The notes under the pieces are model-generated. The model did not search any database. It was not told where the DNA came from and was given only the letters and a program-made list of their open reading frames with translations. 41,823 bases of DNA from JAVVUJ01 sp964582545 (GTDB lineage Bacteria; Bacillota; Clostridia; Peptostreptococcales; Anaerovoracaceae): NCBI GenBank assembly GCA_964582545.1, contig CAZOSB010000021.1, forward strand, positions 1 to 41,823, written 5' to 3'. The translations under genes and the position numbers were made by a program. The stretch's first letter is position 1; every line of letters starts with the position of its first letter. Positions 8,789 to 17,448 of this stretch are shown here, in pieces.

Positions 8789-9436
8789 TTAAAATCTTTT
8801 CGGCATCAGATAATTTTCAAACAACTTACTAAATTGAGGATCTTGAATTTTATTTTGATATTCTTTAATTTCTTCTGTCATTTTTTCCAAATCCTCATCT
8901 TGTTGAGATTTCTTAATGACATATTGCTGATTAATTTTTTCTTCAATTTCCGCAAAATCAATCTTAGGATAATAAATTTTTATCTTATCGATCAATTGCT
9001 TGTGGGTTAAATGATAAGAGGATAACAATTCGATGAGCTGTTTTGAAATTTTATCATATTCTTCTAAAAGATTTTTCAAATAAGCTAATAACTGAGCATC
9101 CTTTTGAAAAAACAAACGTGCGCTGTTATAGGAGAGAGACAGGGTCAATCCTTGATTCATTACTTTTTCTACTGCATGAAAAATATCCTGTGGTTCTCCA
9201 TATAAAATAATATGCATATTATTATTCTTTATTAAGGTATCAACACTTTTAGAATATTCGTTAAAAATAGCCAATCGACTTTCGTGGAGTCTTAGATTAA
9301 GCTCCCTTAGATTAGTTTTCCTTAAATGTAATATGGTGTAAATCAAAAAAAACAACAATATCAAAACGCTGACAATGGCTAAAAATCCTTGATTGACGTT
9401 GATTAAATTTTCCATTGAATCTACAGAATTATACAT
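8789..9436 (-). CDS. Membrane-anchored coiled-coil protein, unknown
   Basis: 215 residues: one N-terminal membrane helix (about 18-36), then a long, charged and almost entirely helical region with likely coiled coils (residues 40-75 and 160-210) and no cysteines. The sequence is rich in Lys, Glu, Gln and Ile. A GAGGA ribosome site lies nine bases before the ATG. It sits between the S-layer protein and the VOC gene on the same strand with large AT-rich gaps (8676-8788 and 9437-9583), so it is probably transcribed alone. I do not recognise a family. Confidence 0.7.
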   Translation of the reverse strand: MYNSVDSMENLINVNQGFLAIVSVLILLFFLIYTILHLRKTNLRELNLRLHESRLAIFNEYSKSVDTLIKNNNMHIILYGEPQDIFHAVEKVMNQGLTLSLSYNSARLFFQKDAQLLAYLKNLLEEYDKISKQLIELLSSYHLTHKQLIDKIKIYYPKIDFAEIEEKINQQYVIKKSQQDEDLEKMTEEIKEYQNKIQDPQFSKLFENYLMPKRF

Positions 9437-9583
9437 ATCTTCATTTCCTCTTCGATTTGGATTTTATTATTGTTAAAATTTCATAACATAATCATCAATA
9501 GTATATGGAAATTCATGATTTTCATCATTTTCATTATTTAAATAATCACTTGATAAAAGTTTGATTTCGTTTTCTTAAAAAAT

Positions 9584-9946
9584 TTATGGCAAAATTTCCA
9601 GCCAATAGCCATCTGGATCCGATATGAAGTAAATGCCCATGCTCTCATTTTCATAACAGACACATCCCATTTCCTTGTGCTTTTTTAACGCCTCTTCATA
9701 AGCATCTGTCTTAAAAGCTAAGTGGATTTCGTTATCTCCCAGATTATAGGGTTCTTCTCTGTCCCGCAACCAAGTTAATTCCAACTGATGTTGGCTCTGT
9801 CCCTCTCCCAAATATACGATGATGAACGCTCCATCGTTGGATTCAATTCTCCTGACCTCTGTAAGACCCAGAGCTTCTTCGTAAAACTTCATAGATTTTT
9901 CTAAATCTAAAACATTGATGTTATTGTGAATCATTTTAAATTTCAT
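9584..9946 (-). CDS. Lactoylglutathione lyase-like VOC family protein
   Basis: 120 residues spanning one complete vicinal-oxygen-chelate domain pair. The four metal ligands of glyoxalase I are in place: H7 (MIHNNINVLD), E56 (QLELTW), H75 (NEIHLAF) and E117 (YWLEILP), with the typical SMKFYEEALGL and YFISDPDGYWLE motifs. Family enzymes isomerise the hemithioacetal of methylglyoxal and a thiol, here probably a thiol other than glutathione since Clostridia generally lack it. AAGGAGG lies six bases before the ATG. The gene stands alone, divergent from spoVB. Substrate is inferred from the ligand set, so a related VOC role cannot be excluded. Confidence 0.85.
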   Translation of the reverse strand: MKFKMIHNNINVLDLEKSMKFYEEALGLTEVRRIESNDGAFIIVYLGEGQSQHQLELTWLRDREEPYNLGDNEIHLAFKTDAYEEALKKHKEMGCVCYENESMGIYFISDPDGYWLEILP

Positions 9947-10153
9947 ATGTTCCTCCTTGTGTAATAATCTTAAGTTATTTTATCATACACATTGTTCCCT
10001 GACTACCACTATATTTTTTTTCATAACGCCACTCATAAATTTTCTTATATGGTTGCACTTACTTTTTCAATTAACCACTCATAAATCTTATGTCATTTAT
10101 ATTTTAACATTATATTTCAATGGAGCAGTATTTAAGATCTAAACTGTACTCTC

Positions 10154-10183
10154 ATTCATAATTGACTTTTTTACTTCATACAA
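10154..10183 (+). promoter_or_regulatory. SigE-like sporulation promoter of spoVB
   Basis: TTCATAAT (10154-10161), a 14-nt spacer and CATACAAT (10176-10183) match the mother-cell SigE consensus; the -10 is perfect. The -35 differs at two positions. The predicted start (about 10188) leaves a leader of only some 12 nt that still contains GGGAGA. B. subtilis spoVB is SigE-dependent, which supports the call. The rest of 9947-10153 is AT-rich with nothing recognisable. Confidence 0.5.
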
Positions 10184-10199
10184 TTTAAGGGAGATTAAT

Positions 10200-11681
10200 A
10201 TGAAAAAAGCAAAAAAATTTTTATTAAATACCGTAATTCTTACGGCTACAGTTTTTATTACTCGAACGGTAAACATCTACTTTACCGTTTTTATTTCCAA
10301 TAAAATCGGGGCGGAAGGCATGGGCGTATTTCAGTTGATCTTATCCGTCTATATGCTGGCCGTAACCCTTGCAACTTCGGGAGTGGGTCTTGCTGCCACG
10401 CGACTTGTGGCTGAAGAATTGGCGGTAAACGCTTGGAGCAGCGCAAAAAACGCCTTAAAAAAATGTATCCGCTACAGCATTTTTTTCAGTCTGTTAACCG
10501 CTTTGCTGATGATTCTAAATGCGGATTATATAGCCAATCAGTGGCTCCATGGGAAAATCTCTACCCTTCCCATATTCGCTCTGTGTTTCAGCTTACCTTT
10601 TCTGTCCCTGTCCACTGTCCTCAACGGATACTTTACGGCAGTGAGGCGAGTGATCAAAAGCTCTTCTGCACAAGTTTTTGAACAATGCTGCAAGGTTTCT
10701 GTTACCATGCTTCTGTTTCAATTGGTTGCGCCTAAAGGAATCGAGGCAGCTTGTTTTGCTCTGGTAGTCAGCGGTGTTTTTGCTGAAGTGGCATCTTTTA
10801 TCTTTCTCTTTATCCTATACCTTTTAGATAAAAGGCGATACATTAGAAGCTCTCAGGTCAATAAGAATCTATTAAAAAGAATGTTGGAAATCTCTTTGCC
10901 TGTAGCCGTCAGTTCCTACATCCGTTCCGGCCTAAACACTTACAAGCAGATTATGATTCCCTTTGGTCTGGAGCGTTCAGGAATTTCCTGCAACTTAGCC
11001 ATTGCACAGTATGGAATGATTCGAGGTATGGTGTTGCCCGTTCTACTGTTTCCTGCAGGTGTCTTAACTTCCTTTAGTGAGTTGCTCGTTCCTGAGATTG
11101 CAGAACAGAATGCTCGCGGAAATAAAGAGAGGATCAATTATATCACCCATCGTATGTTTAAAGTTGCCCTTTTATACTCCGTGTGTGTGGGGGTTCTTTT
11201 CTTTGGATTCGCCCATGAGTTGGGTATGGCTATCTACAAAAACTCGGAAGTAGGCGTATTTCTTAAAATACTTTCCCCTCTGGTGGTGGTCATGTATCTG
11301 GATAGCATCGTGGATGGCATCTTGAAAGGTCTCAATCAACAGGCCAGTGTCATGGGAATCAACATCTTAGACATGGTGGTCAGCATCGTGATTCTATCTT
11401 TTCTTCTACCGATCATCGGCATAAAGGGATACATCGTTTCCATCTATGTCAGCGAGTCGTTGAATACGCTTCTTAGCTTTTGGAGGCTGAAAAGCGTCAC
11501 TACTTTCCGGGTGGACTACATCTCATGGATTATCCTTCCAACCTTGCTCATGGGTATTTCCATCTTTGTAGCAAAAACTTTCTTTCAACATTTAGTAACT
11601 TCCATGGTGTTTGCCTTGCTGTTTTTCTTCACTTTGCTTTTTCTTTTAAACATAGTGGAAAGAAAAGATTTTAGATTATAA
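10200..11681 (+). CDS. spoVB: SpoVB-type polysaccharide/lipid flippase
   Basis: 493 residues with about 14 membrane helices and the MVF/MATE-like fold of polysaccharide exporters. The N-terminus (residues 7-75: LLNTVILTATVFITRTVN, then ISNKIGAEGMGVFQL and LATSGVGLAATRLVAEE) is typical of stage V sporulation protein B. SpoVB proteins sit in the forespore-surrounding membrane and are needed for spore cortex peptidoglycan, probably as lipid II flippases. GGGAGA precedes the ATG and a SigE-like promoter lies just upstream. It stands alone and is followed by the AT-rich ATPase cassette. Related members act in vegetative wall synthesis, so the sporulation role rests on similarity plus the promoter. 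Confidence 0.85.
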   Translation: MKKAKKFLLNTVILTATVFITRTVNIYFTVFISNKIGAEGMGVFQLILSVYMLAVTLATSGVGLAATRLVAEELAVNAWSSAKNALKKCIRYSIFFSLLTALLMILNADYIANQWLHGKISTLPIFALCFSLPFLSLSTVLNGYFTAVRRVIKSSSAQVFEQCCKVSVTMLLFQLVAPKGIEAACFALVVSGVFAEVASFIFLFILYLLDKRRYIRSSQVNKNLLKRMLEISLPVAVSSYIRSGLNTYKQIMIPFGLERSGISCNLAIAQYGMIRGMVLPVLLFPAGVLTSFSELLVPEIAEQNARGNKERINYITHRMFKVALLYSVCVGVLFFGFAHELGMAIYKNSEVGVFLKILSPLVVVMYLDSIVDGILKGLNQQASVMGINILDMVVSIVILSFLLPIIGIKGYIVSIYVSESLNTLLSFWRLKSVTTFRVDYISWIILPTLLMGISIFVAKTFFQHLVTSMVFALLFFFTLLFLLNIVERKDFRL

Positions 11682-11804
11682 ATGTAAAAACATAAGTTAG
11701 TCTTCTATTCTCCGATTGAATCTATCTCTAATTTTTCCACTATTAATATTATGTAAAATTTTAATTAAATCAAAAGGATGAAACATTAAATATCGAATAA
11801 AAGT

Positions 11805-11833
11805 TTGACTTTTGATTATAATCAAATTATAAT
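11805..11833 (+). promoter_or_regulatory. SigA promoter of the ATPase/TOPRIM cassette with a palindromic operator
   Basis: TTGACT (11805-11810), 17-nt spacer, TATAAT (11828-11833). The spacer is almost filled by a perfect 16-bp palindrome, TTTGATTATAATCAAA (11811-11826). A repressor bound there would block RNA polymerase directly. The rest of the gap after spoVB (11682-11804) is AT-rich and shows no clear terminator. Confidence 0.7.
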
Positions 11834-11859
11834 ATTAATTAGAAAGAGGTACAATCCAA

Positions 11860-13263
11860 ATGAAAGATTTTTTTATTCGTATATGTGAAATTGAGTTAAA
11901 AGGTTTTAAAAACACCCAATATGGTTTAATAGAAATGCCATCTTATTTTAACAAAAATTTTTTTTCACGCAAATCAGATATTTTAGGAATATATGGTCAA
12001 AATGGCTCAGGCAAAACTTCTGTAATTGAAGCTATGGAATTTATTCAAAAATTACTAGTAGGTGAACAGCTCCCCAAAGAAACGATTTACTATATTTCTA
12101 GAGGGACTCATTTCTGTTCTATTGTTGTGACATTCATGATGATAGTGGGAGAGAAGCAATCTAAAGTTGAATATGCAATTGAATTAAGCATTATTAATGA
12201 TGATAAATTTGAAATTAGAAGTGAATCATTAAGTTCAGCAGCTTGGAATGGTGTAAAATTTGAAAAGAAAAAAACCTTAATATGCTTTAATTCAGATAAA
12301 GACGACCAACGCTTTACTCCTAATTTTCGATATAACGACCTTGTCCGTAGCAATGAAGAAAATAAAATAAATATTGCTGTAGCTAAAAAAATAGCTCAAA
12401 AAGAAAATTGTTCTGTTATTTTTAGTAAAGAGGGAATGGCTATTTTTTTATCATCTCCTAAAGAAATAAATGAAGATTATGCTTATATTATTAAAGCATT
12501 ATATCATTATGCTAACGTGAATTTATTTGTTATATCAAATGTGCATTCTGCAGGCATCAGTATGAATCTAATACTTCCGTTTGTATTTCGTTTGCAAATG
12601 GAAGAAACAATTACTAAAGGCAATTTACCAATACGTTTGGATATACCCACTCTTATTAGTAAGGAAGACTTTGATATTGTTCATCTGATTCTTACTGAAA
12701 TGAATGTCGTTCTTTCCACAATCATTCCTGATCTGTCTATTGGCATATATGACCTTGGAGAGCAATTACTTGAAGATGGAGCTGTAGGACATAAAATTCA
12801 ATTAGTATCCAAACGTGGAAATGTAATTATCCCTCTTAAATATGAATCAGAAGGTATTATAAAAATCATCTCAATCCTTAATGCATTGATGTGTGTCTTT
12901 AATGATCCCTCAATGTGCATAATTATTGATGAATTGGATGCAGGAATATATGAATACTTGTTGGGCGAACTTTTAACAGTTTTTGAAAAAAATGCAAAAG
13001 GTCAATTAATTTTCACATCTCATAATCTTAGAGCTCTTGAAATGCTTCATAAATCAAGTATTATATTTTCAACTACTAATCCACAGAGACGCTATATAAG
13101 ATTTCAAAATGTAAAATCAAACAATAATCTTCGTAATCTTTATCTTCGTAGCATTACCTTAGGAGGGCAAAATGAAGAGATTTATTCTGAAACCGACACA
13201 ATAGAAATAGGTCGTGCATTCAGACGTGTCAGAAAGGCTATGCAAGATGGCTATAAAAACTAA
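11860..13263 (+). CDS. ABC-type AAA ATPase of a putative anti-phage pair
   Basis: 467 residues. Walker A is GQNGSGKT (46-53), a signature-like ESEGIIKI lies at 329-336, Walker B is IIIDELDAG (355-362, D357/E358), and an H-loop follows (TSHN, H388). The short region between the Walker motifs, the 'L-KGFKN' N-terminus and the overall length match the AAA_15/AAA_21 group of SMC/OLD-like ATPases found in defence modules. It overlaps the next gene by 17 bp, and the two surely form one operon. Known two-gene systems of this layout are PARIS (AriA/AriB) and AbiL (AbiLi/AbiLii); the ATPase senses infection and holds or activates a nuclease partner. The DNA is visibly more AT-rich than its neighbours, which suggests transfer. 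Which system it belongs to is not settled. Confidence 0.8.
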   Translation: MKDFFIRICEIELKGFKNTQYGLIEMPSYFNKNFFSRKSDILGIYGQNGSGKTSVIEAMEFIQKLLVGEQLPKETIYYISRGTHFCSIVVTFMMIVGEKQSKVEYAIELSIINDDKFEIRSESLSSAAWNGVKFEKKKTLICFNSDKDDQRFTPNFRYNDLVRSNEENKINIAVAKKIAQKENCSVIFSKEGMAIFLSSPKEINEDYAYIIKALYHYANVNLFVISNVHSAGISMNLILPFVFRLQMEETITKGNLPIRLDIPTLISKEDFDIVHLILTEMNVVLSTIIPDLSIGIYDLGEQLLEDGAVGHKIQLVSKRGNVIIPLKYESEGIIKIISILNALMCVFNDPSMCIIIDELDAGIYEYLLGELLTVFEKNAKGQLIFTSHNLRALEMLHKSSIIFSTTNPQRRYIRFQNVKSNNNLRNLYLRSITLGGQNEEIYSETDTIEIGRAFRRVRKAMQDGYKN

Positions 13264-13942
13264 AAAAGTAATTTTATTCATCGTAGATGGTCCTACAGAT
13301 GAAGATGCTCTAAGTCCAGTATTAAAAAAAATTTTTCATAACAAAGAAATACGTTTTCATGTGGTTCATGGAGATATTACTTCTGAGTGGATGCTCAACA
13401 GAACCAATGCTATAAAAACTGTAAAAGAACATATTCAAATCGAAGTTGATCGATATGGATTTAAGCATAGTGATATTATTAGTGTAGTCCATCTTATTGA
13501 TACTGACGGAGCATTTATTCCAAAAGCTAATGTAGTTCAAGGTGAAGTTGAAAAGCTAAGCTACAAAGAAAACCAGATTATTTCAACAAATCCTCAAAAT
13601 ATTATTGATAGAAACTCAAGAAAATCTACTGTTGTGCATCGGTTATATTCATCCAGTTCAATTTGGTCAATACCGTATGCGGTCTATTATTTTTCTAGAA
13701 ACATGGAGCATGTATTACATAATAAAAGCGAGGACTTGACCGACGACGAGAAAATGGAATATGCGGATTGTTTTGCTGATACTTTTGATGAAAATCCAAA
13801 AGAGTTTATCACATTTCTTTCAAACTCAGACTTTACTGTTACGGGTAACTATGGGGAAAGTTGGTGCTTCATTTTTGAAGGGACAAACTCCCTGCATCGT
13901 CATTGTAACTTACACCTTCTTTTTATGGATATGGATAAGTAA
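13247..13942 (+). CDS. TOPRIM-like partner of the ATPase, putative nuclease effector
   Basis: 231 residues from the ATG at 13247; a GTG at 13214 in the same frame is possible but deeper in the upstream gene. Two acidic motifs fit a TOPRIM fold: FIVDGPTDEDAL (11-22), where an Asp stands at the place of the usual Glu, and LIDTDG (83-88; D85 and D87) after a hydrophobic strand. A further conserved-looking stretch IPYAVYYFSRNMEHVLHN lies at 142-159. TOPRIM partners of OLD-like ATPases are often RNA- or DNA-cleaving effectors (AriB cuts tRNA). Start codon inside the ATPase gene implies translational coupling. It converges on the radical SAM gene with 13 bp between stops. Effector activity is inferred. 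Confidence 0.7.
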   Translation: MAIKTKKVILFIVDGPTDEDALSPVLKKIFHNKEIRFHVVHGDITSEWMLNRTNAIKTVKEHIQIEVDRYGFKHSDIISVVHLIDTDGAFIPKANVVQGEVEKLSYKENQIISTNPQNIIDRNSRKSTVVHRLYSSSSIWSIPYAVYYFSRNMEHVLHNKSEDLTDDEKMEYADCFADTFDENPKEFITFLSNSDFTVTGNYGESWCFIFEGTNSLHRHCNLHLLFMDMDK

Positions 13943-13955
13943 ATCTATTTCTAAA

Positions 13956-14852
13956 TCAAATGTGTTTAAAATCAAATAAAGATAACTGCTTTCCGTTACT
14001 GTTATTTTTATAGTGATACACTATGTCTTTCATTTGGTATAGCAAACCTAATGATTCACACTCTTTTACAAAAAAGGAATAAAGTGCTTTAGCTTTAGGG
14101 CTTCCACAACTGTAGCGATTTCCATATCTTTTCACATACTGCTCCTTTAAGTTGGGGAAATGAGAATCCAATTGCTCATAGAAATACTCTCTTTGAATAT
14201 CGCGAAGTGTAACTCCAAAAGCAGGATAGACAAACCTTGCACCGCTTTTCTTGGCTTGTCGTAAAATCTCACCTACATTTTCTTCCGAATCGTTGATGAA
14301 TGGCAAAATAGGCATCAATAACACCCCGCAAAAAATCTCCTGCTCCGCCAGAGTCTTTATGGCTTGAAACCTCTCTTTAGTAGAAGCCACGTGGGGCTCA
14401 ATAATTTTACAGAGTTGCTCATCCATGGTAGTAATGGTCATCTTTACCAAAACAGGGGAATGCTGCCTTATATCAGACAAAATATCCGCATCTCTCGTAA
14501 CCAAAGGGCTCTTTGTAGCAATGGAAACTCCAAAATCAAGAGCATGGATTAGCTCTAAAGCGTGGCGAGTCAGAAGTAGCTTTTTTTCGAAAGGATTATA
14601 GGGATCAGACATGGAGCCGGTACCTATCACTCCCTTCTTTACTTTACGTCTCAAATCATCACGAATGATTTCCAAGGCTCGTTCCTTTGCTCGCACTCGT
14701 CCAAAATCTTCTACCCCATAACATTCGCTTCTGCTATCACAGTAAATACATCCGTGACAACAGCCCTTGTAGATGTTCATATTGTAGTCTGTTCCGAACC
14801 AAGATGTATTCTTTGTACGAATGACTATATTTTTTGCAGGAATATACTCCAT
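13956..14852 (-). CDS. SplB/Rv2578c-like radical SAM protein
   Basis: 298 residues from the ATG at 14852, which has AGAGGA six bases upstream; an upstream reading to 14918 lacks a ribosome site. The radical SAM cluster motif is C31-x3-C35-x2-C38 within YKGCCHGCIYCDSRSEC, placed after a NMNIYKGC segment characteristic of the spore photoproduct lyase-like group. Members reductively cleave S-adenosylmethionine to make a radical; SplB repairs thymine dimers in spores, but this shorter subgroup (often called Rv2578c family) has no proven substrate. GTGSMSDPYNPFEK follows at about 96-109. It converges with the ATPase cassette. Repair of DNA is a guess. Confidence 0.85.
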   Translation of the reverse strand: MEYIPAKNIVIRTKNTSWFGTDYNMNIYKGCCHGCIYCDSRSECYGVEDFGRVRAKERALEIIRDDLRRKVKKGVIGTGSMSDPYNPFEKKLLLTRHALELIHALDFGVSIATKSPLVTRDADILSDIRQHSPVLVKMTITTMDEQLCKIIEPHVASTKERFQAIKTLAEQEIFCGVLLMPILPFINDSEENVGEILRQAKKSGARFVYPAFGVTLRDIQREYFYEQLDSHFPNLKEQYVKRYGNRYSCGSPKAKALYSFFVKECESLGLLYQMKDIVYHYKNNSNGKQLSLFDFKHI

Positions 14853-14942
14853 AGTTGTCCTCTTAGAATCTCGTATTTTCTGTAGATTTTCAATTAGGGT
14901 CAAAGGGGCACCGCCCATATTTTAATACTTTTTTTATAATTC

Positions 14943-15221
14943 CTACATAGTAAGATAGGCAACTCCCCAAAGAAGCAATACGTTACACAGTAACGCTAAT
15001 GGAACCAAAATTTTAAATTTAACATGTTTTGTCTTGTGATGAAAAAATCTCATTCCCAAGAATGCACCAGGTCCACCTAAAAACCATGCGGCTAAAATAA
15101 GAGTCCGCTCCGAAATCCTCCACCCTTGATTCCGGCTCTTCCATTTATCGTAACCGTATAAGAAAAAGACTATCAAATTCCAGATAGTCAAAGTAATCCA
15201 TATATATTTCAAATCATCCAT
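14943..15221 (-). CDS. DUF1294 membrane protein
   Basis: 92 residues with three or four membrane helices and the DUF1294 core: FFLYGYDKWKSRNQGWRISERTL followed by FLGGPGAFLGMRFFHHKTKH. The start at 15221 is chosen because the reading frame upstream runs into the RNase P RNA gene, and because family members start just before the first helix. The ribosome site is weak (AAAGAAAG). It lies about 40 bp after the 3' end of RNase P RNA on the same strand and may be expressed by read-through. The function of the family is not known. Confidence 0.8.
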   Translation of the reverse strand: MDDLKYIWITLTIWNLIVFFLYGYDKWKSRNQGWRISERTLILAAWFLGGPGAFLGMRFFHHKTKHVKFKILVPLALLCNVLLLWGVAYLTM

Positions 15222-15260
15222 TTCTTTCTTTAAACAACCGTTATCTGAACTGATAATAAT

Positions 15261-15607
15261 GAGTAAACCTATAAGCCGGGTTCTGTATTCGACAATCATC
15301 TATCTAAGGCGTACTGTCACCAGACGCTCATGCGACCTACCATACCGGGCGGTGACGGGCCGCCACCTTTGATGCCCTATTTGGTCTTGCTCCGGGTGGG
15401 GTTTACACGGCCGGCATGTTACCATACCGCCGGTGAGCTCTTACCTCACCATTTCAACCTTACCGGGGTTTAAAAACCCTTAGGCGGTGTGTTTCTGTTG
15501 CACTTTCCCTAAAGTCACCTTCGCCAGACGTTATCTGGCACCCTTGCCCTGCGGAGCCCGGACTTTCCTCATGAGCATAACTGCCCACGCGACTGTCTGG
15601 TTTACTC
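15261..15607 (-). ncRNA. rnpB: RNase P RNA, type A
   Basis: Catalytic RNA of the tRNA 5'-processing ribonuclease. Reading the minus strand, helix P1 is closed by GAGTAAACC at the 5' end (15607-15599) and GGTTTACTC at the 3' end (15269-15261). The universally conserved block GAGGAAAGTCCGGGCTCC lies about 35 nt in (15571-15554). The late ACAGAA-containing block precedes the 3' end, and the loop arrangement with several GC-rich stems fits the ancestral A type rather than the Bacillus B type. About 347 nt, a normal length. GC content is far higher than in flanking DNA, as usual for structured RNA. Confidence 0.95.
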
Positions 15608-15615
15608 ATCATGAT

Positions 15616-15624
15616 ATTGTACCA
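15616..15624 (-). promoter_or_regulatory. Extended -10 promoter of rnpB
   Basis: On the minus strand TGGTACAAT (15624-15616) is an extended -10 element, about nine bases before the first base of helix P1. The -35 region is poor (TATTCA at 17 bp). Confidence 0.55.
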
Positions 15625-15671
15625 CAAAAATGTTCAAATGAATAAAATTATTTTTAATTGTTGAAAAATTT

Positions 15672-16469
15672 TTAGTTAAATGGATCTGAGTTGATGTTTG
15701 ATTGGATAATTTCAAAGGTTTCATCAGACTCATCAATCTCCCTAGACAATTGTTCTGCAAAATTTGGAACAAAAACCCACTCCGTTCCATAATGTCCGGC
15801 GTCCAAAACAGCCATTCCCGATTCCTTAGCCCAAAGTGCCTGGTGGTGTTTCACATCTCCCGTAATAAACAGGTCACAACCGCAAGAAAGACCCACCCCA
15901 AATAAATCTGAACCTGATCCTGAACAAATTCCTACCGTGGACACCTTTCGTTCCAGATCTCCCACGGTAATGACAGGTCTTTTCAGGTTTAATTTTCCCT
16001 TTACATAGAAAGCGGCTTCCTTCAAAGTCATAGGTGTTTTCAAATCACCCATTCGTCCCATTGACGATCCGTCAGAATCATGGCAATCCCCTGTAAATCG
16101 TCTGATTCGATCTAACTCCAGTAACTTAGCCAAATAGTCGTTGTTGCCATGAAAAGCGGTATCAAAGTTAGTATGGGCGGCATAGACCGAGATCCCTTCT
16201 CTAATCAGACGACTGATGTATTGCCCTATGATAGAGTTACAGTCTAACTTTTTCATTTTATCAAAGATTAGCGGATGGTGGGTTAAAATAAAATCTGCTT
16301 TGTGTTCCATGGCTTCATCTATAACTTCATGGGTGATTTCCAGGGAAATAAGAAGTTTATTGACTTTTACATTTCCGCAGTCAACCTGCATACCGCTATT
16401 ATCCCAAGGCTCTTGCAAATTTAATGGTGCAACGTTTTCAATTTTTTCTAACAGTACTTTTTTATTCAT
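15672..16469 (-). CDS. Nif3-like dinuclear metal centre protein
   Basis: 265 residues, a full-length short form of the NIF3/YbgI/DUF34 family without the PII-like insert of B. subtilis YqfO. Metal-binding segments are visible: LTHHPLIF (H64, H65), AAHTNFD (H99, D103) and, near the C-terminus, TGDVKHHQALWA and DAGHYGTEWVF. Family proteins form hexameric rings with two metal ions per subunit; some act as GTP cyclohydrolase I-like or unknown hydrolases, and the physiological role is unresolved. It follows trmK on the same strand (134-bp gap), a pairing conserved in many Firmicutes. The ribosome site is weak (GATGAG). Confidence 0.9.
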   Translation of the reverse strand: MNKKVLLEKIENVAPLNLQEPWDNSGMQVDCGNVKVNKLLISLEITHEVIDEAMEHKADFILTHHPLIFDKMKKLDCNSIIGQYISRLIREGISVYAAHTNFDTAFHGNNDYLAKLLELDRIRRFTGDCHDSDGSSMGRMGDLKTPMTLKEAAFYVKGKLNLKRPVITVGDLERKVSTVGICSGSGSDLFGVGLSCGCDLFITGDVKHHQALWAKESGMAVLDAGHYGTEWVFVPNFAEQLSREIDESDETFEIIQSNINSDPFN

Positions 16470-16603
16470 AATTTACTCATCTCATCTTTCAAGTATTGTA
16501 ATCCTACATGTATTCCTTTTGCATATTGTTTAATTCCCTTTATTCAGTTATATCTAACTATGTAATAAATTCTATTTTACAAATCCTCATCCTATAGTAT
16601 TCT

Positions 16604-17428
16604 CTATCTTAAAACACCTTGGGCTTTTTCTAATTTTTGAGTTAACTCCAGCTTACGTTTTTTTGTTTCCTCTATTTTGGTAGACTGGCTTTTACTATTG
16701 CACAACTGACCACATATCTTCTCTTCTATTTGAATCTTTTTTTCTATGAAAGGAATGAGCAAGGGATCTTTCTTCTCAAATAATCTAGGAGATATCTCCA
16801 AATCGTGCCGACTTGGTTTTTCCAATCTAAAATTTATTCTTTCGTCTACAATAGGTCTGGTTACGATGATTTCCCAAATGTATTTCCCTTCTCGTACCAA
16901 GGTTTCGTCTTCTACAATAAAACCATGGTCATAGAGCCACCCTTTCAACTTTTCCGGAGCATTTCTAGGCTGTAAAACATATTTCGCGTAACTTTTGGAC
17001 TTTTCAAGATTTTCTGCCAAAATGTCCATAATCAACTTGCCACCCATGCCGGCAATGACCACCACATCCACTTCCCCCTGTTCCAAGGTCGAAAGTCCAT
17101 CCCCTTTTCGCATATGGAAGTTTGAAAACGCCTCTTCAGAAGGTTGAAAACTTGCACATTCTTTAATATTGCCTTTTTCTTTTTTGTGTAATGAAAAGAA
17201 TTCATTCATTTCCTGAGAAATATTCATTTCGTAAAGCCGTTCTAAGTTTTCTGCCGCCTTTTCCAAAGGACCCTGTCCTATATCGCTTAAAACTACCTTG
17301 GGGCATTGCTTGTTTTCCCATAAATAAATAGGCAAAAACCCATGGTCGGTACCGATGTCCGCCATGCTTTTACCTATCTCTATATAGTCGCTGATTACTT
17401 GCAATCGTTCACTGAGCCTTATGGTCAT
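16604..17428 (-). CDS. trmK: tRNA (adenine(22)-N1)-methyltransferase TrmK
   Basis: 274 residues. The N-terminal Rossmann domain starts with RLSERLQVISDYI and the S-adenosylmethionine loop MADIGTDHGFLP (22-33), followed by DVVVIAGMGG, the family's substrate-side motif, and VLQPRNAPEKLKGWLYDHGF. The C-terminal about 60 residues form the coiled-coil of the B. subtilis enzyme (YqfN), which methylates N1 of A22 in the D-loop of certain tRNAs. It is slightly longer than usual owing to a charged insert around residues 75-105. It starts 20 bp after the rpoD stop and is likely cotranscribed with it, the common Clostridia order. Confidence 0.93.
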   Translation of the reverse strand: MTIRLSERLQVISDYIEIGKSMADIGTDHGFLPIYLWENKQCPKVVLSDIGQGPLEKAAENLERLYEMNISQEMNEFFSLHKKEKGNIKECASFQPSEEAFSNFHMRKGDGLSTLEQGEVDVVVIAGMGGKLIMDILAENLEKSKSYAKYVLQPRNAPEKLKGWLYDHGFIVEDETLVREGKYIWEIIVTRPIVDERINFRLEKPSRHDLEISPRLFEKKDPLLIPFIEKKIQIEEKICGQLCNSKSQSTKIEETKKRKLELTQKLEKAQGVLR

Positions 17429-17448
17429 CCTTCACACCTAAAAGTCTT

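Noticed and set aside
11860..13942. Part of a prophage
   Set aside because: No integrase, structural phage gene, tRNA target or attachment repeat is visible on either side.
14853..14918. Longer N-terminus of the radical SAM protein
   Set aside because: No ribosome site at 14918, whereas AGAGGA stands correctly before the ATG at 14852.
15222..15299. Longer N-terminus of the DUF1294 protein
   Set aside because: It would run into the conserved 3' end of RNase P RNA.
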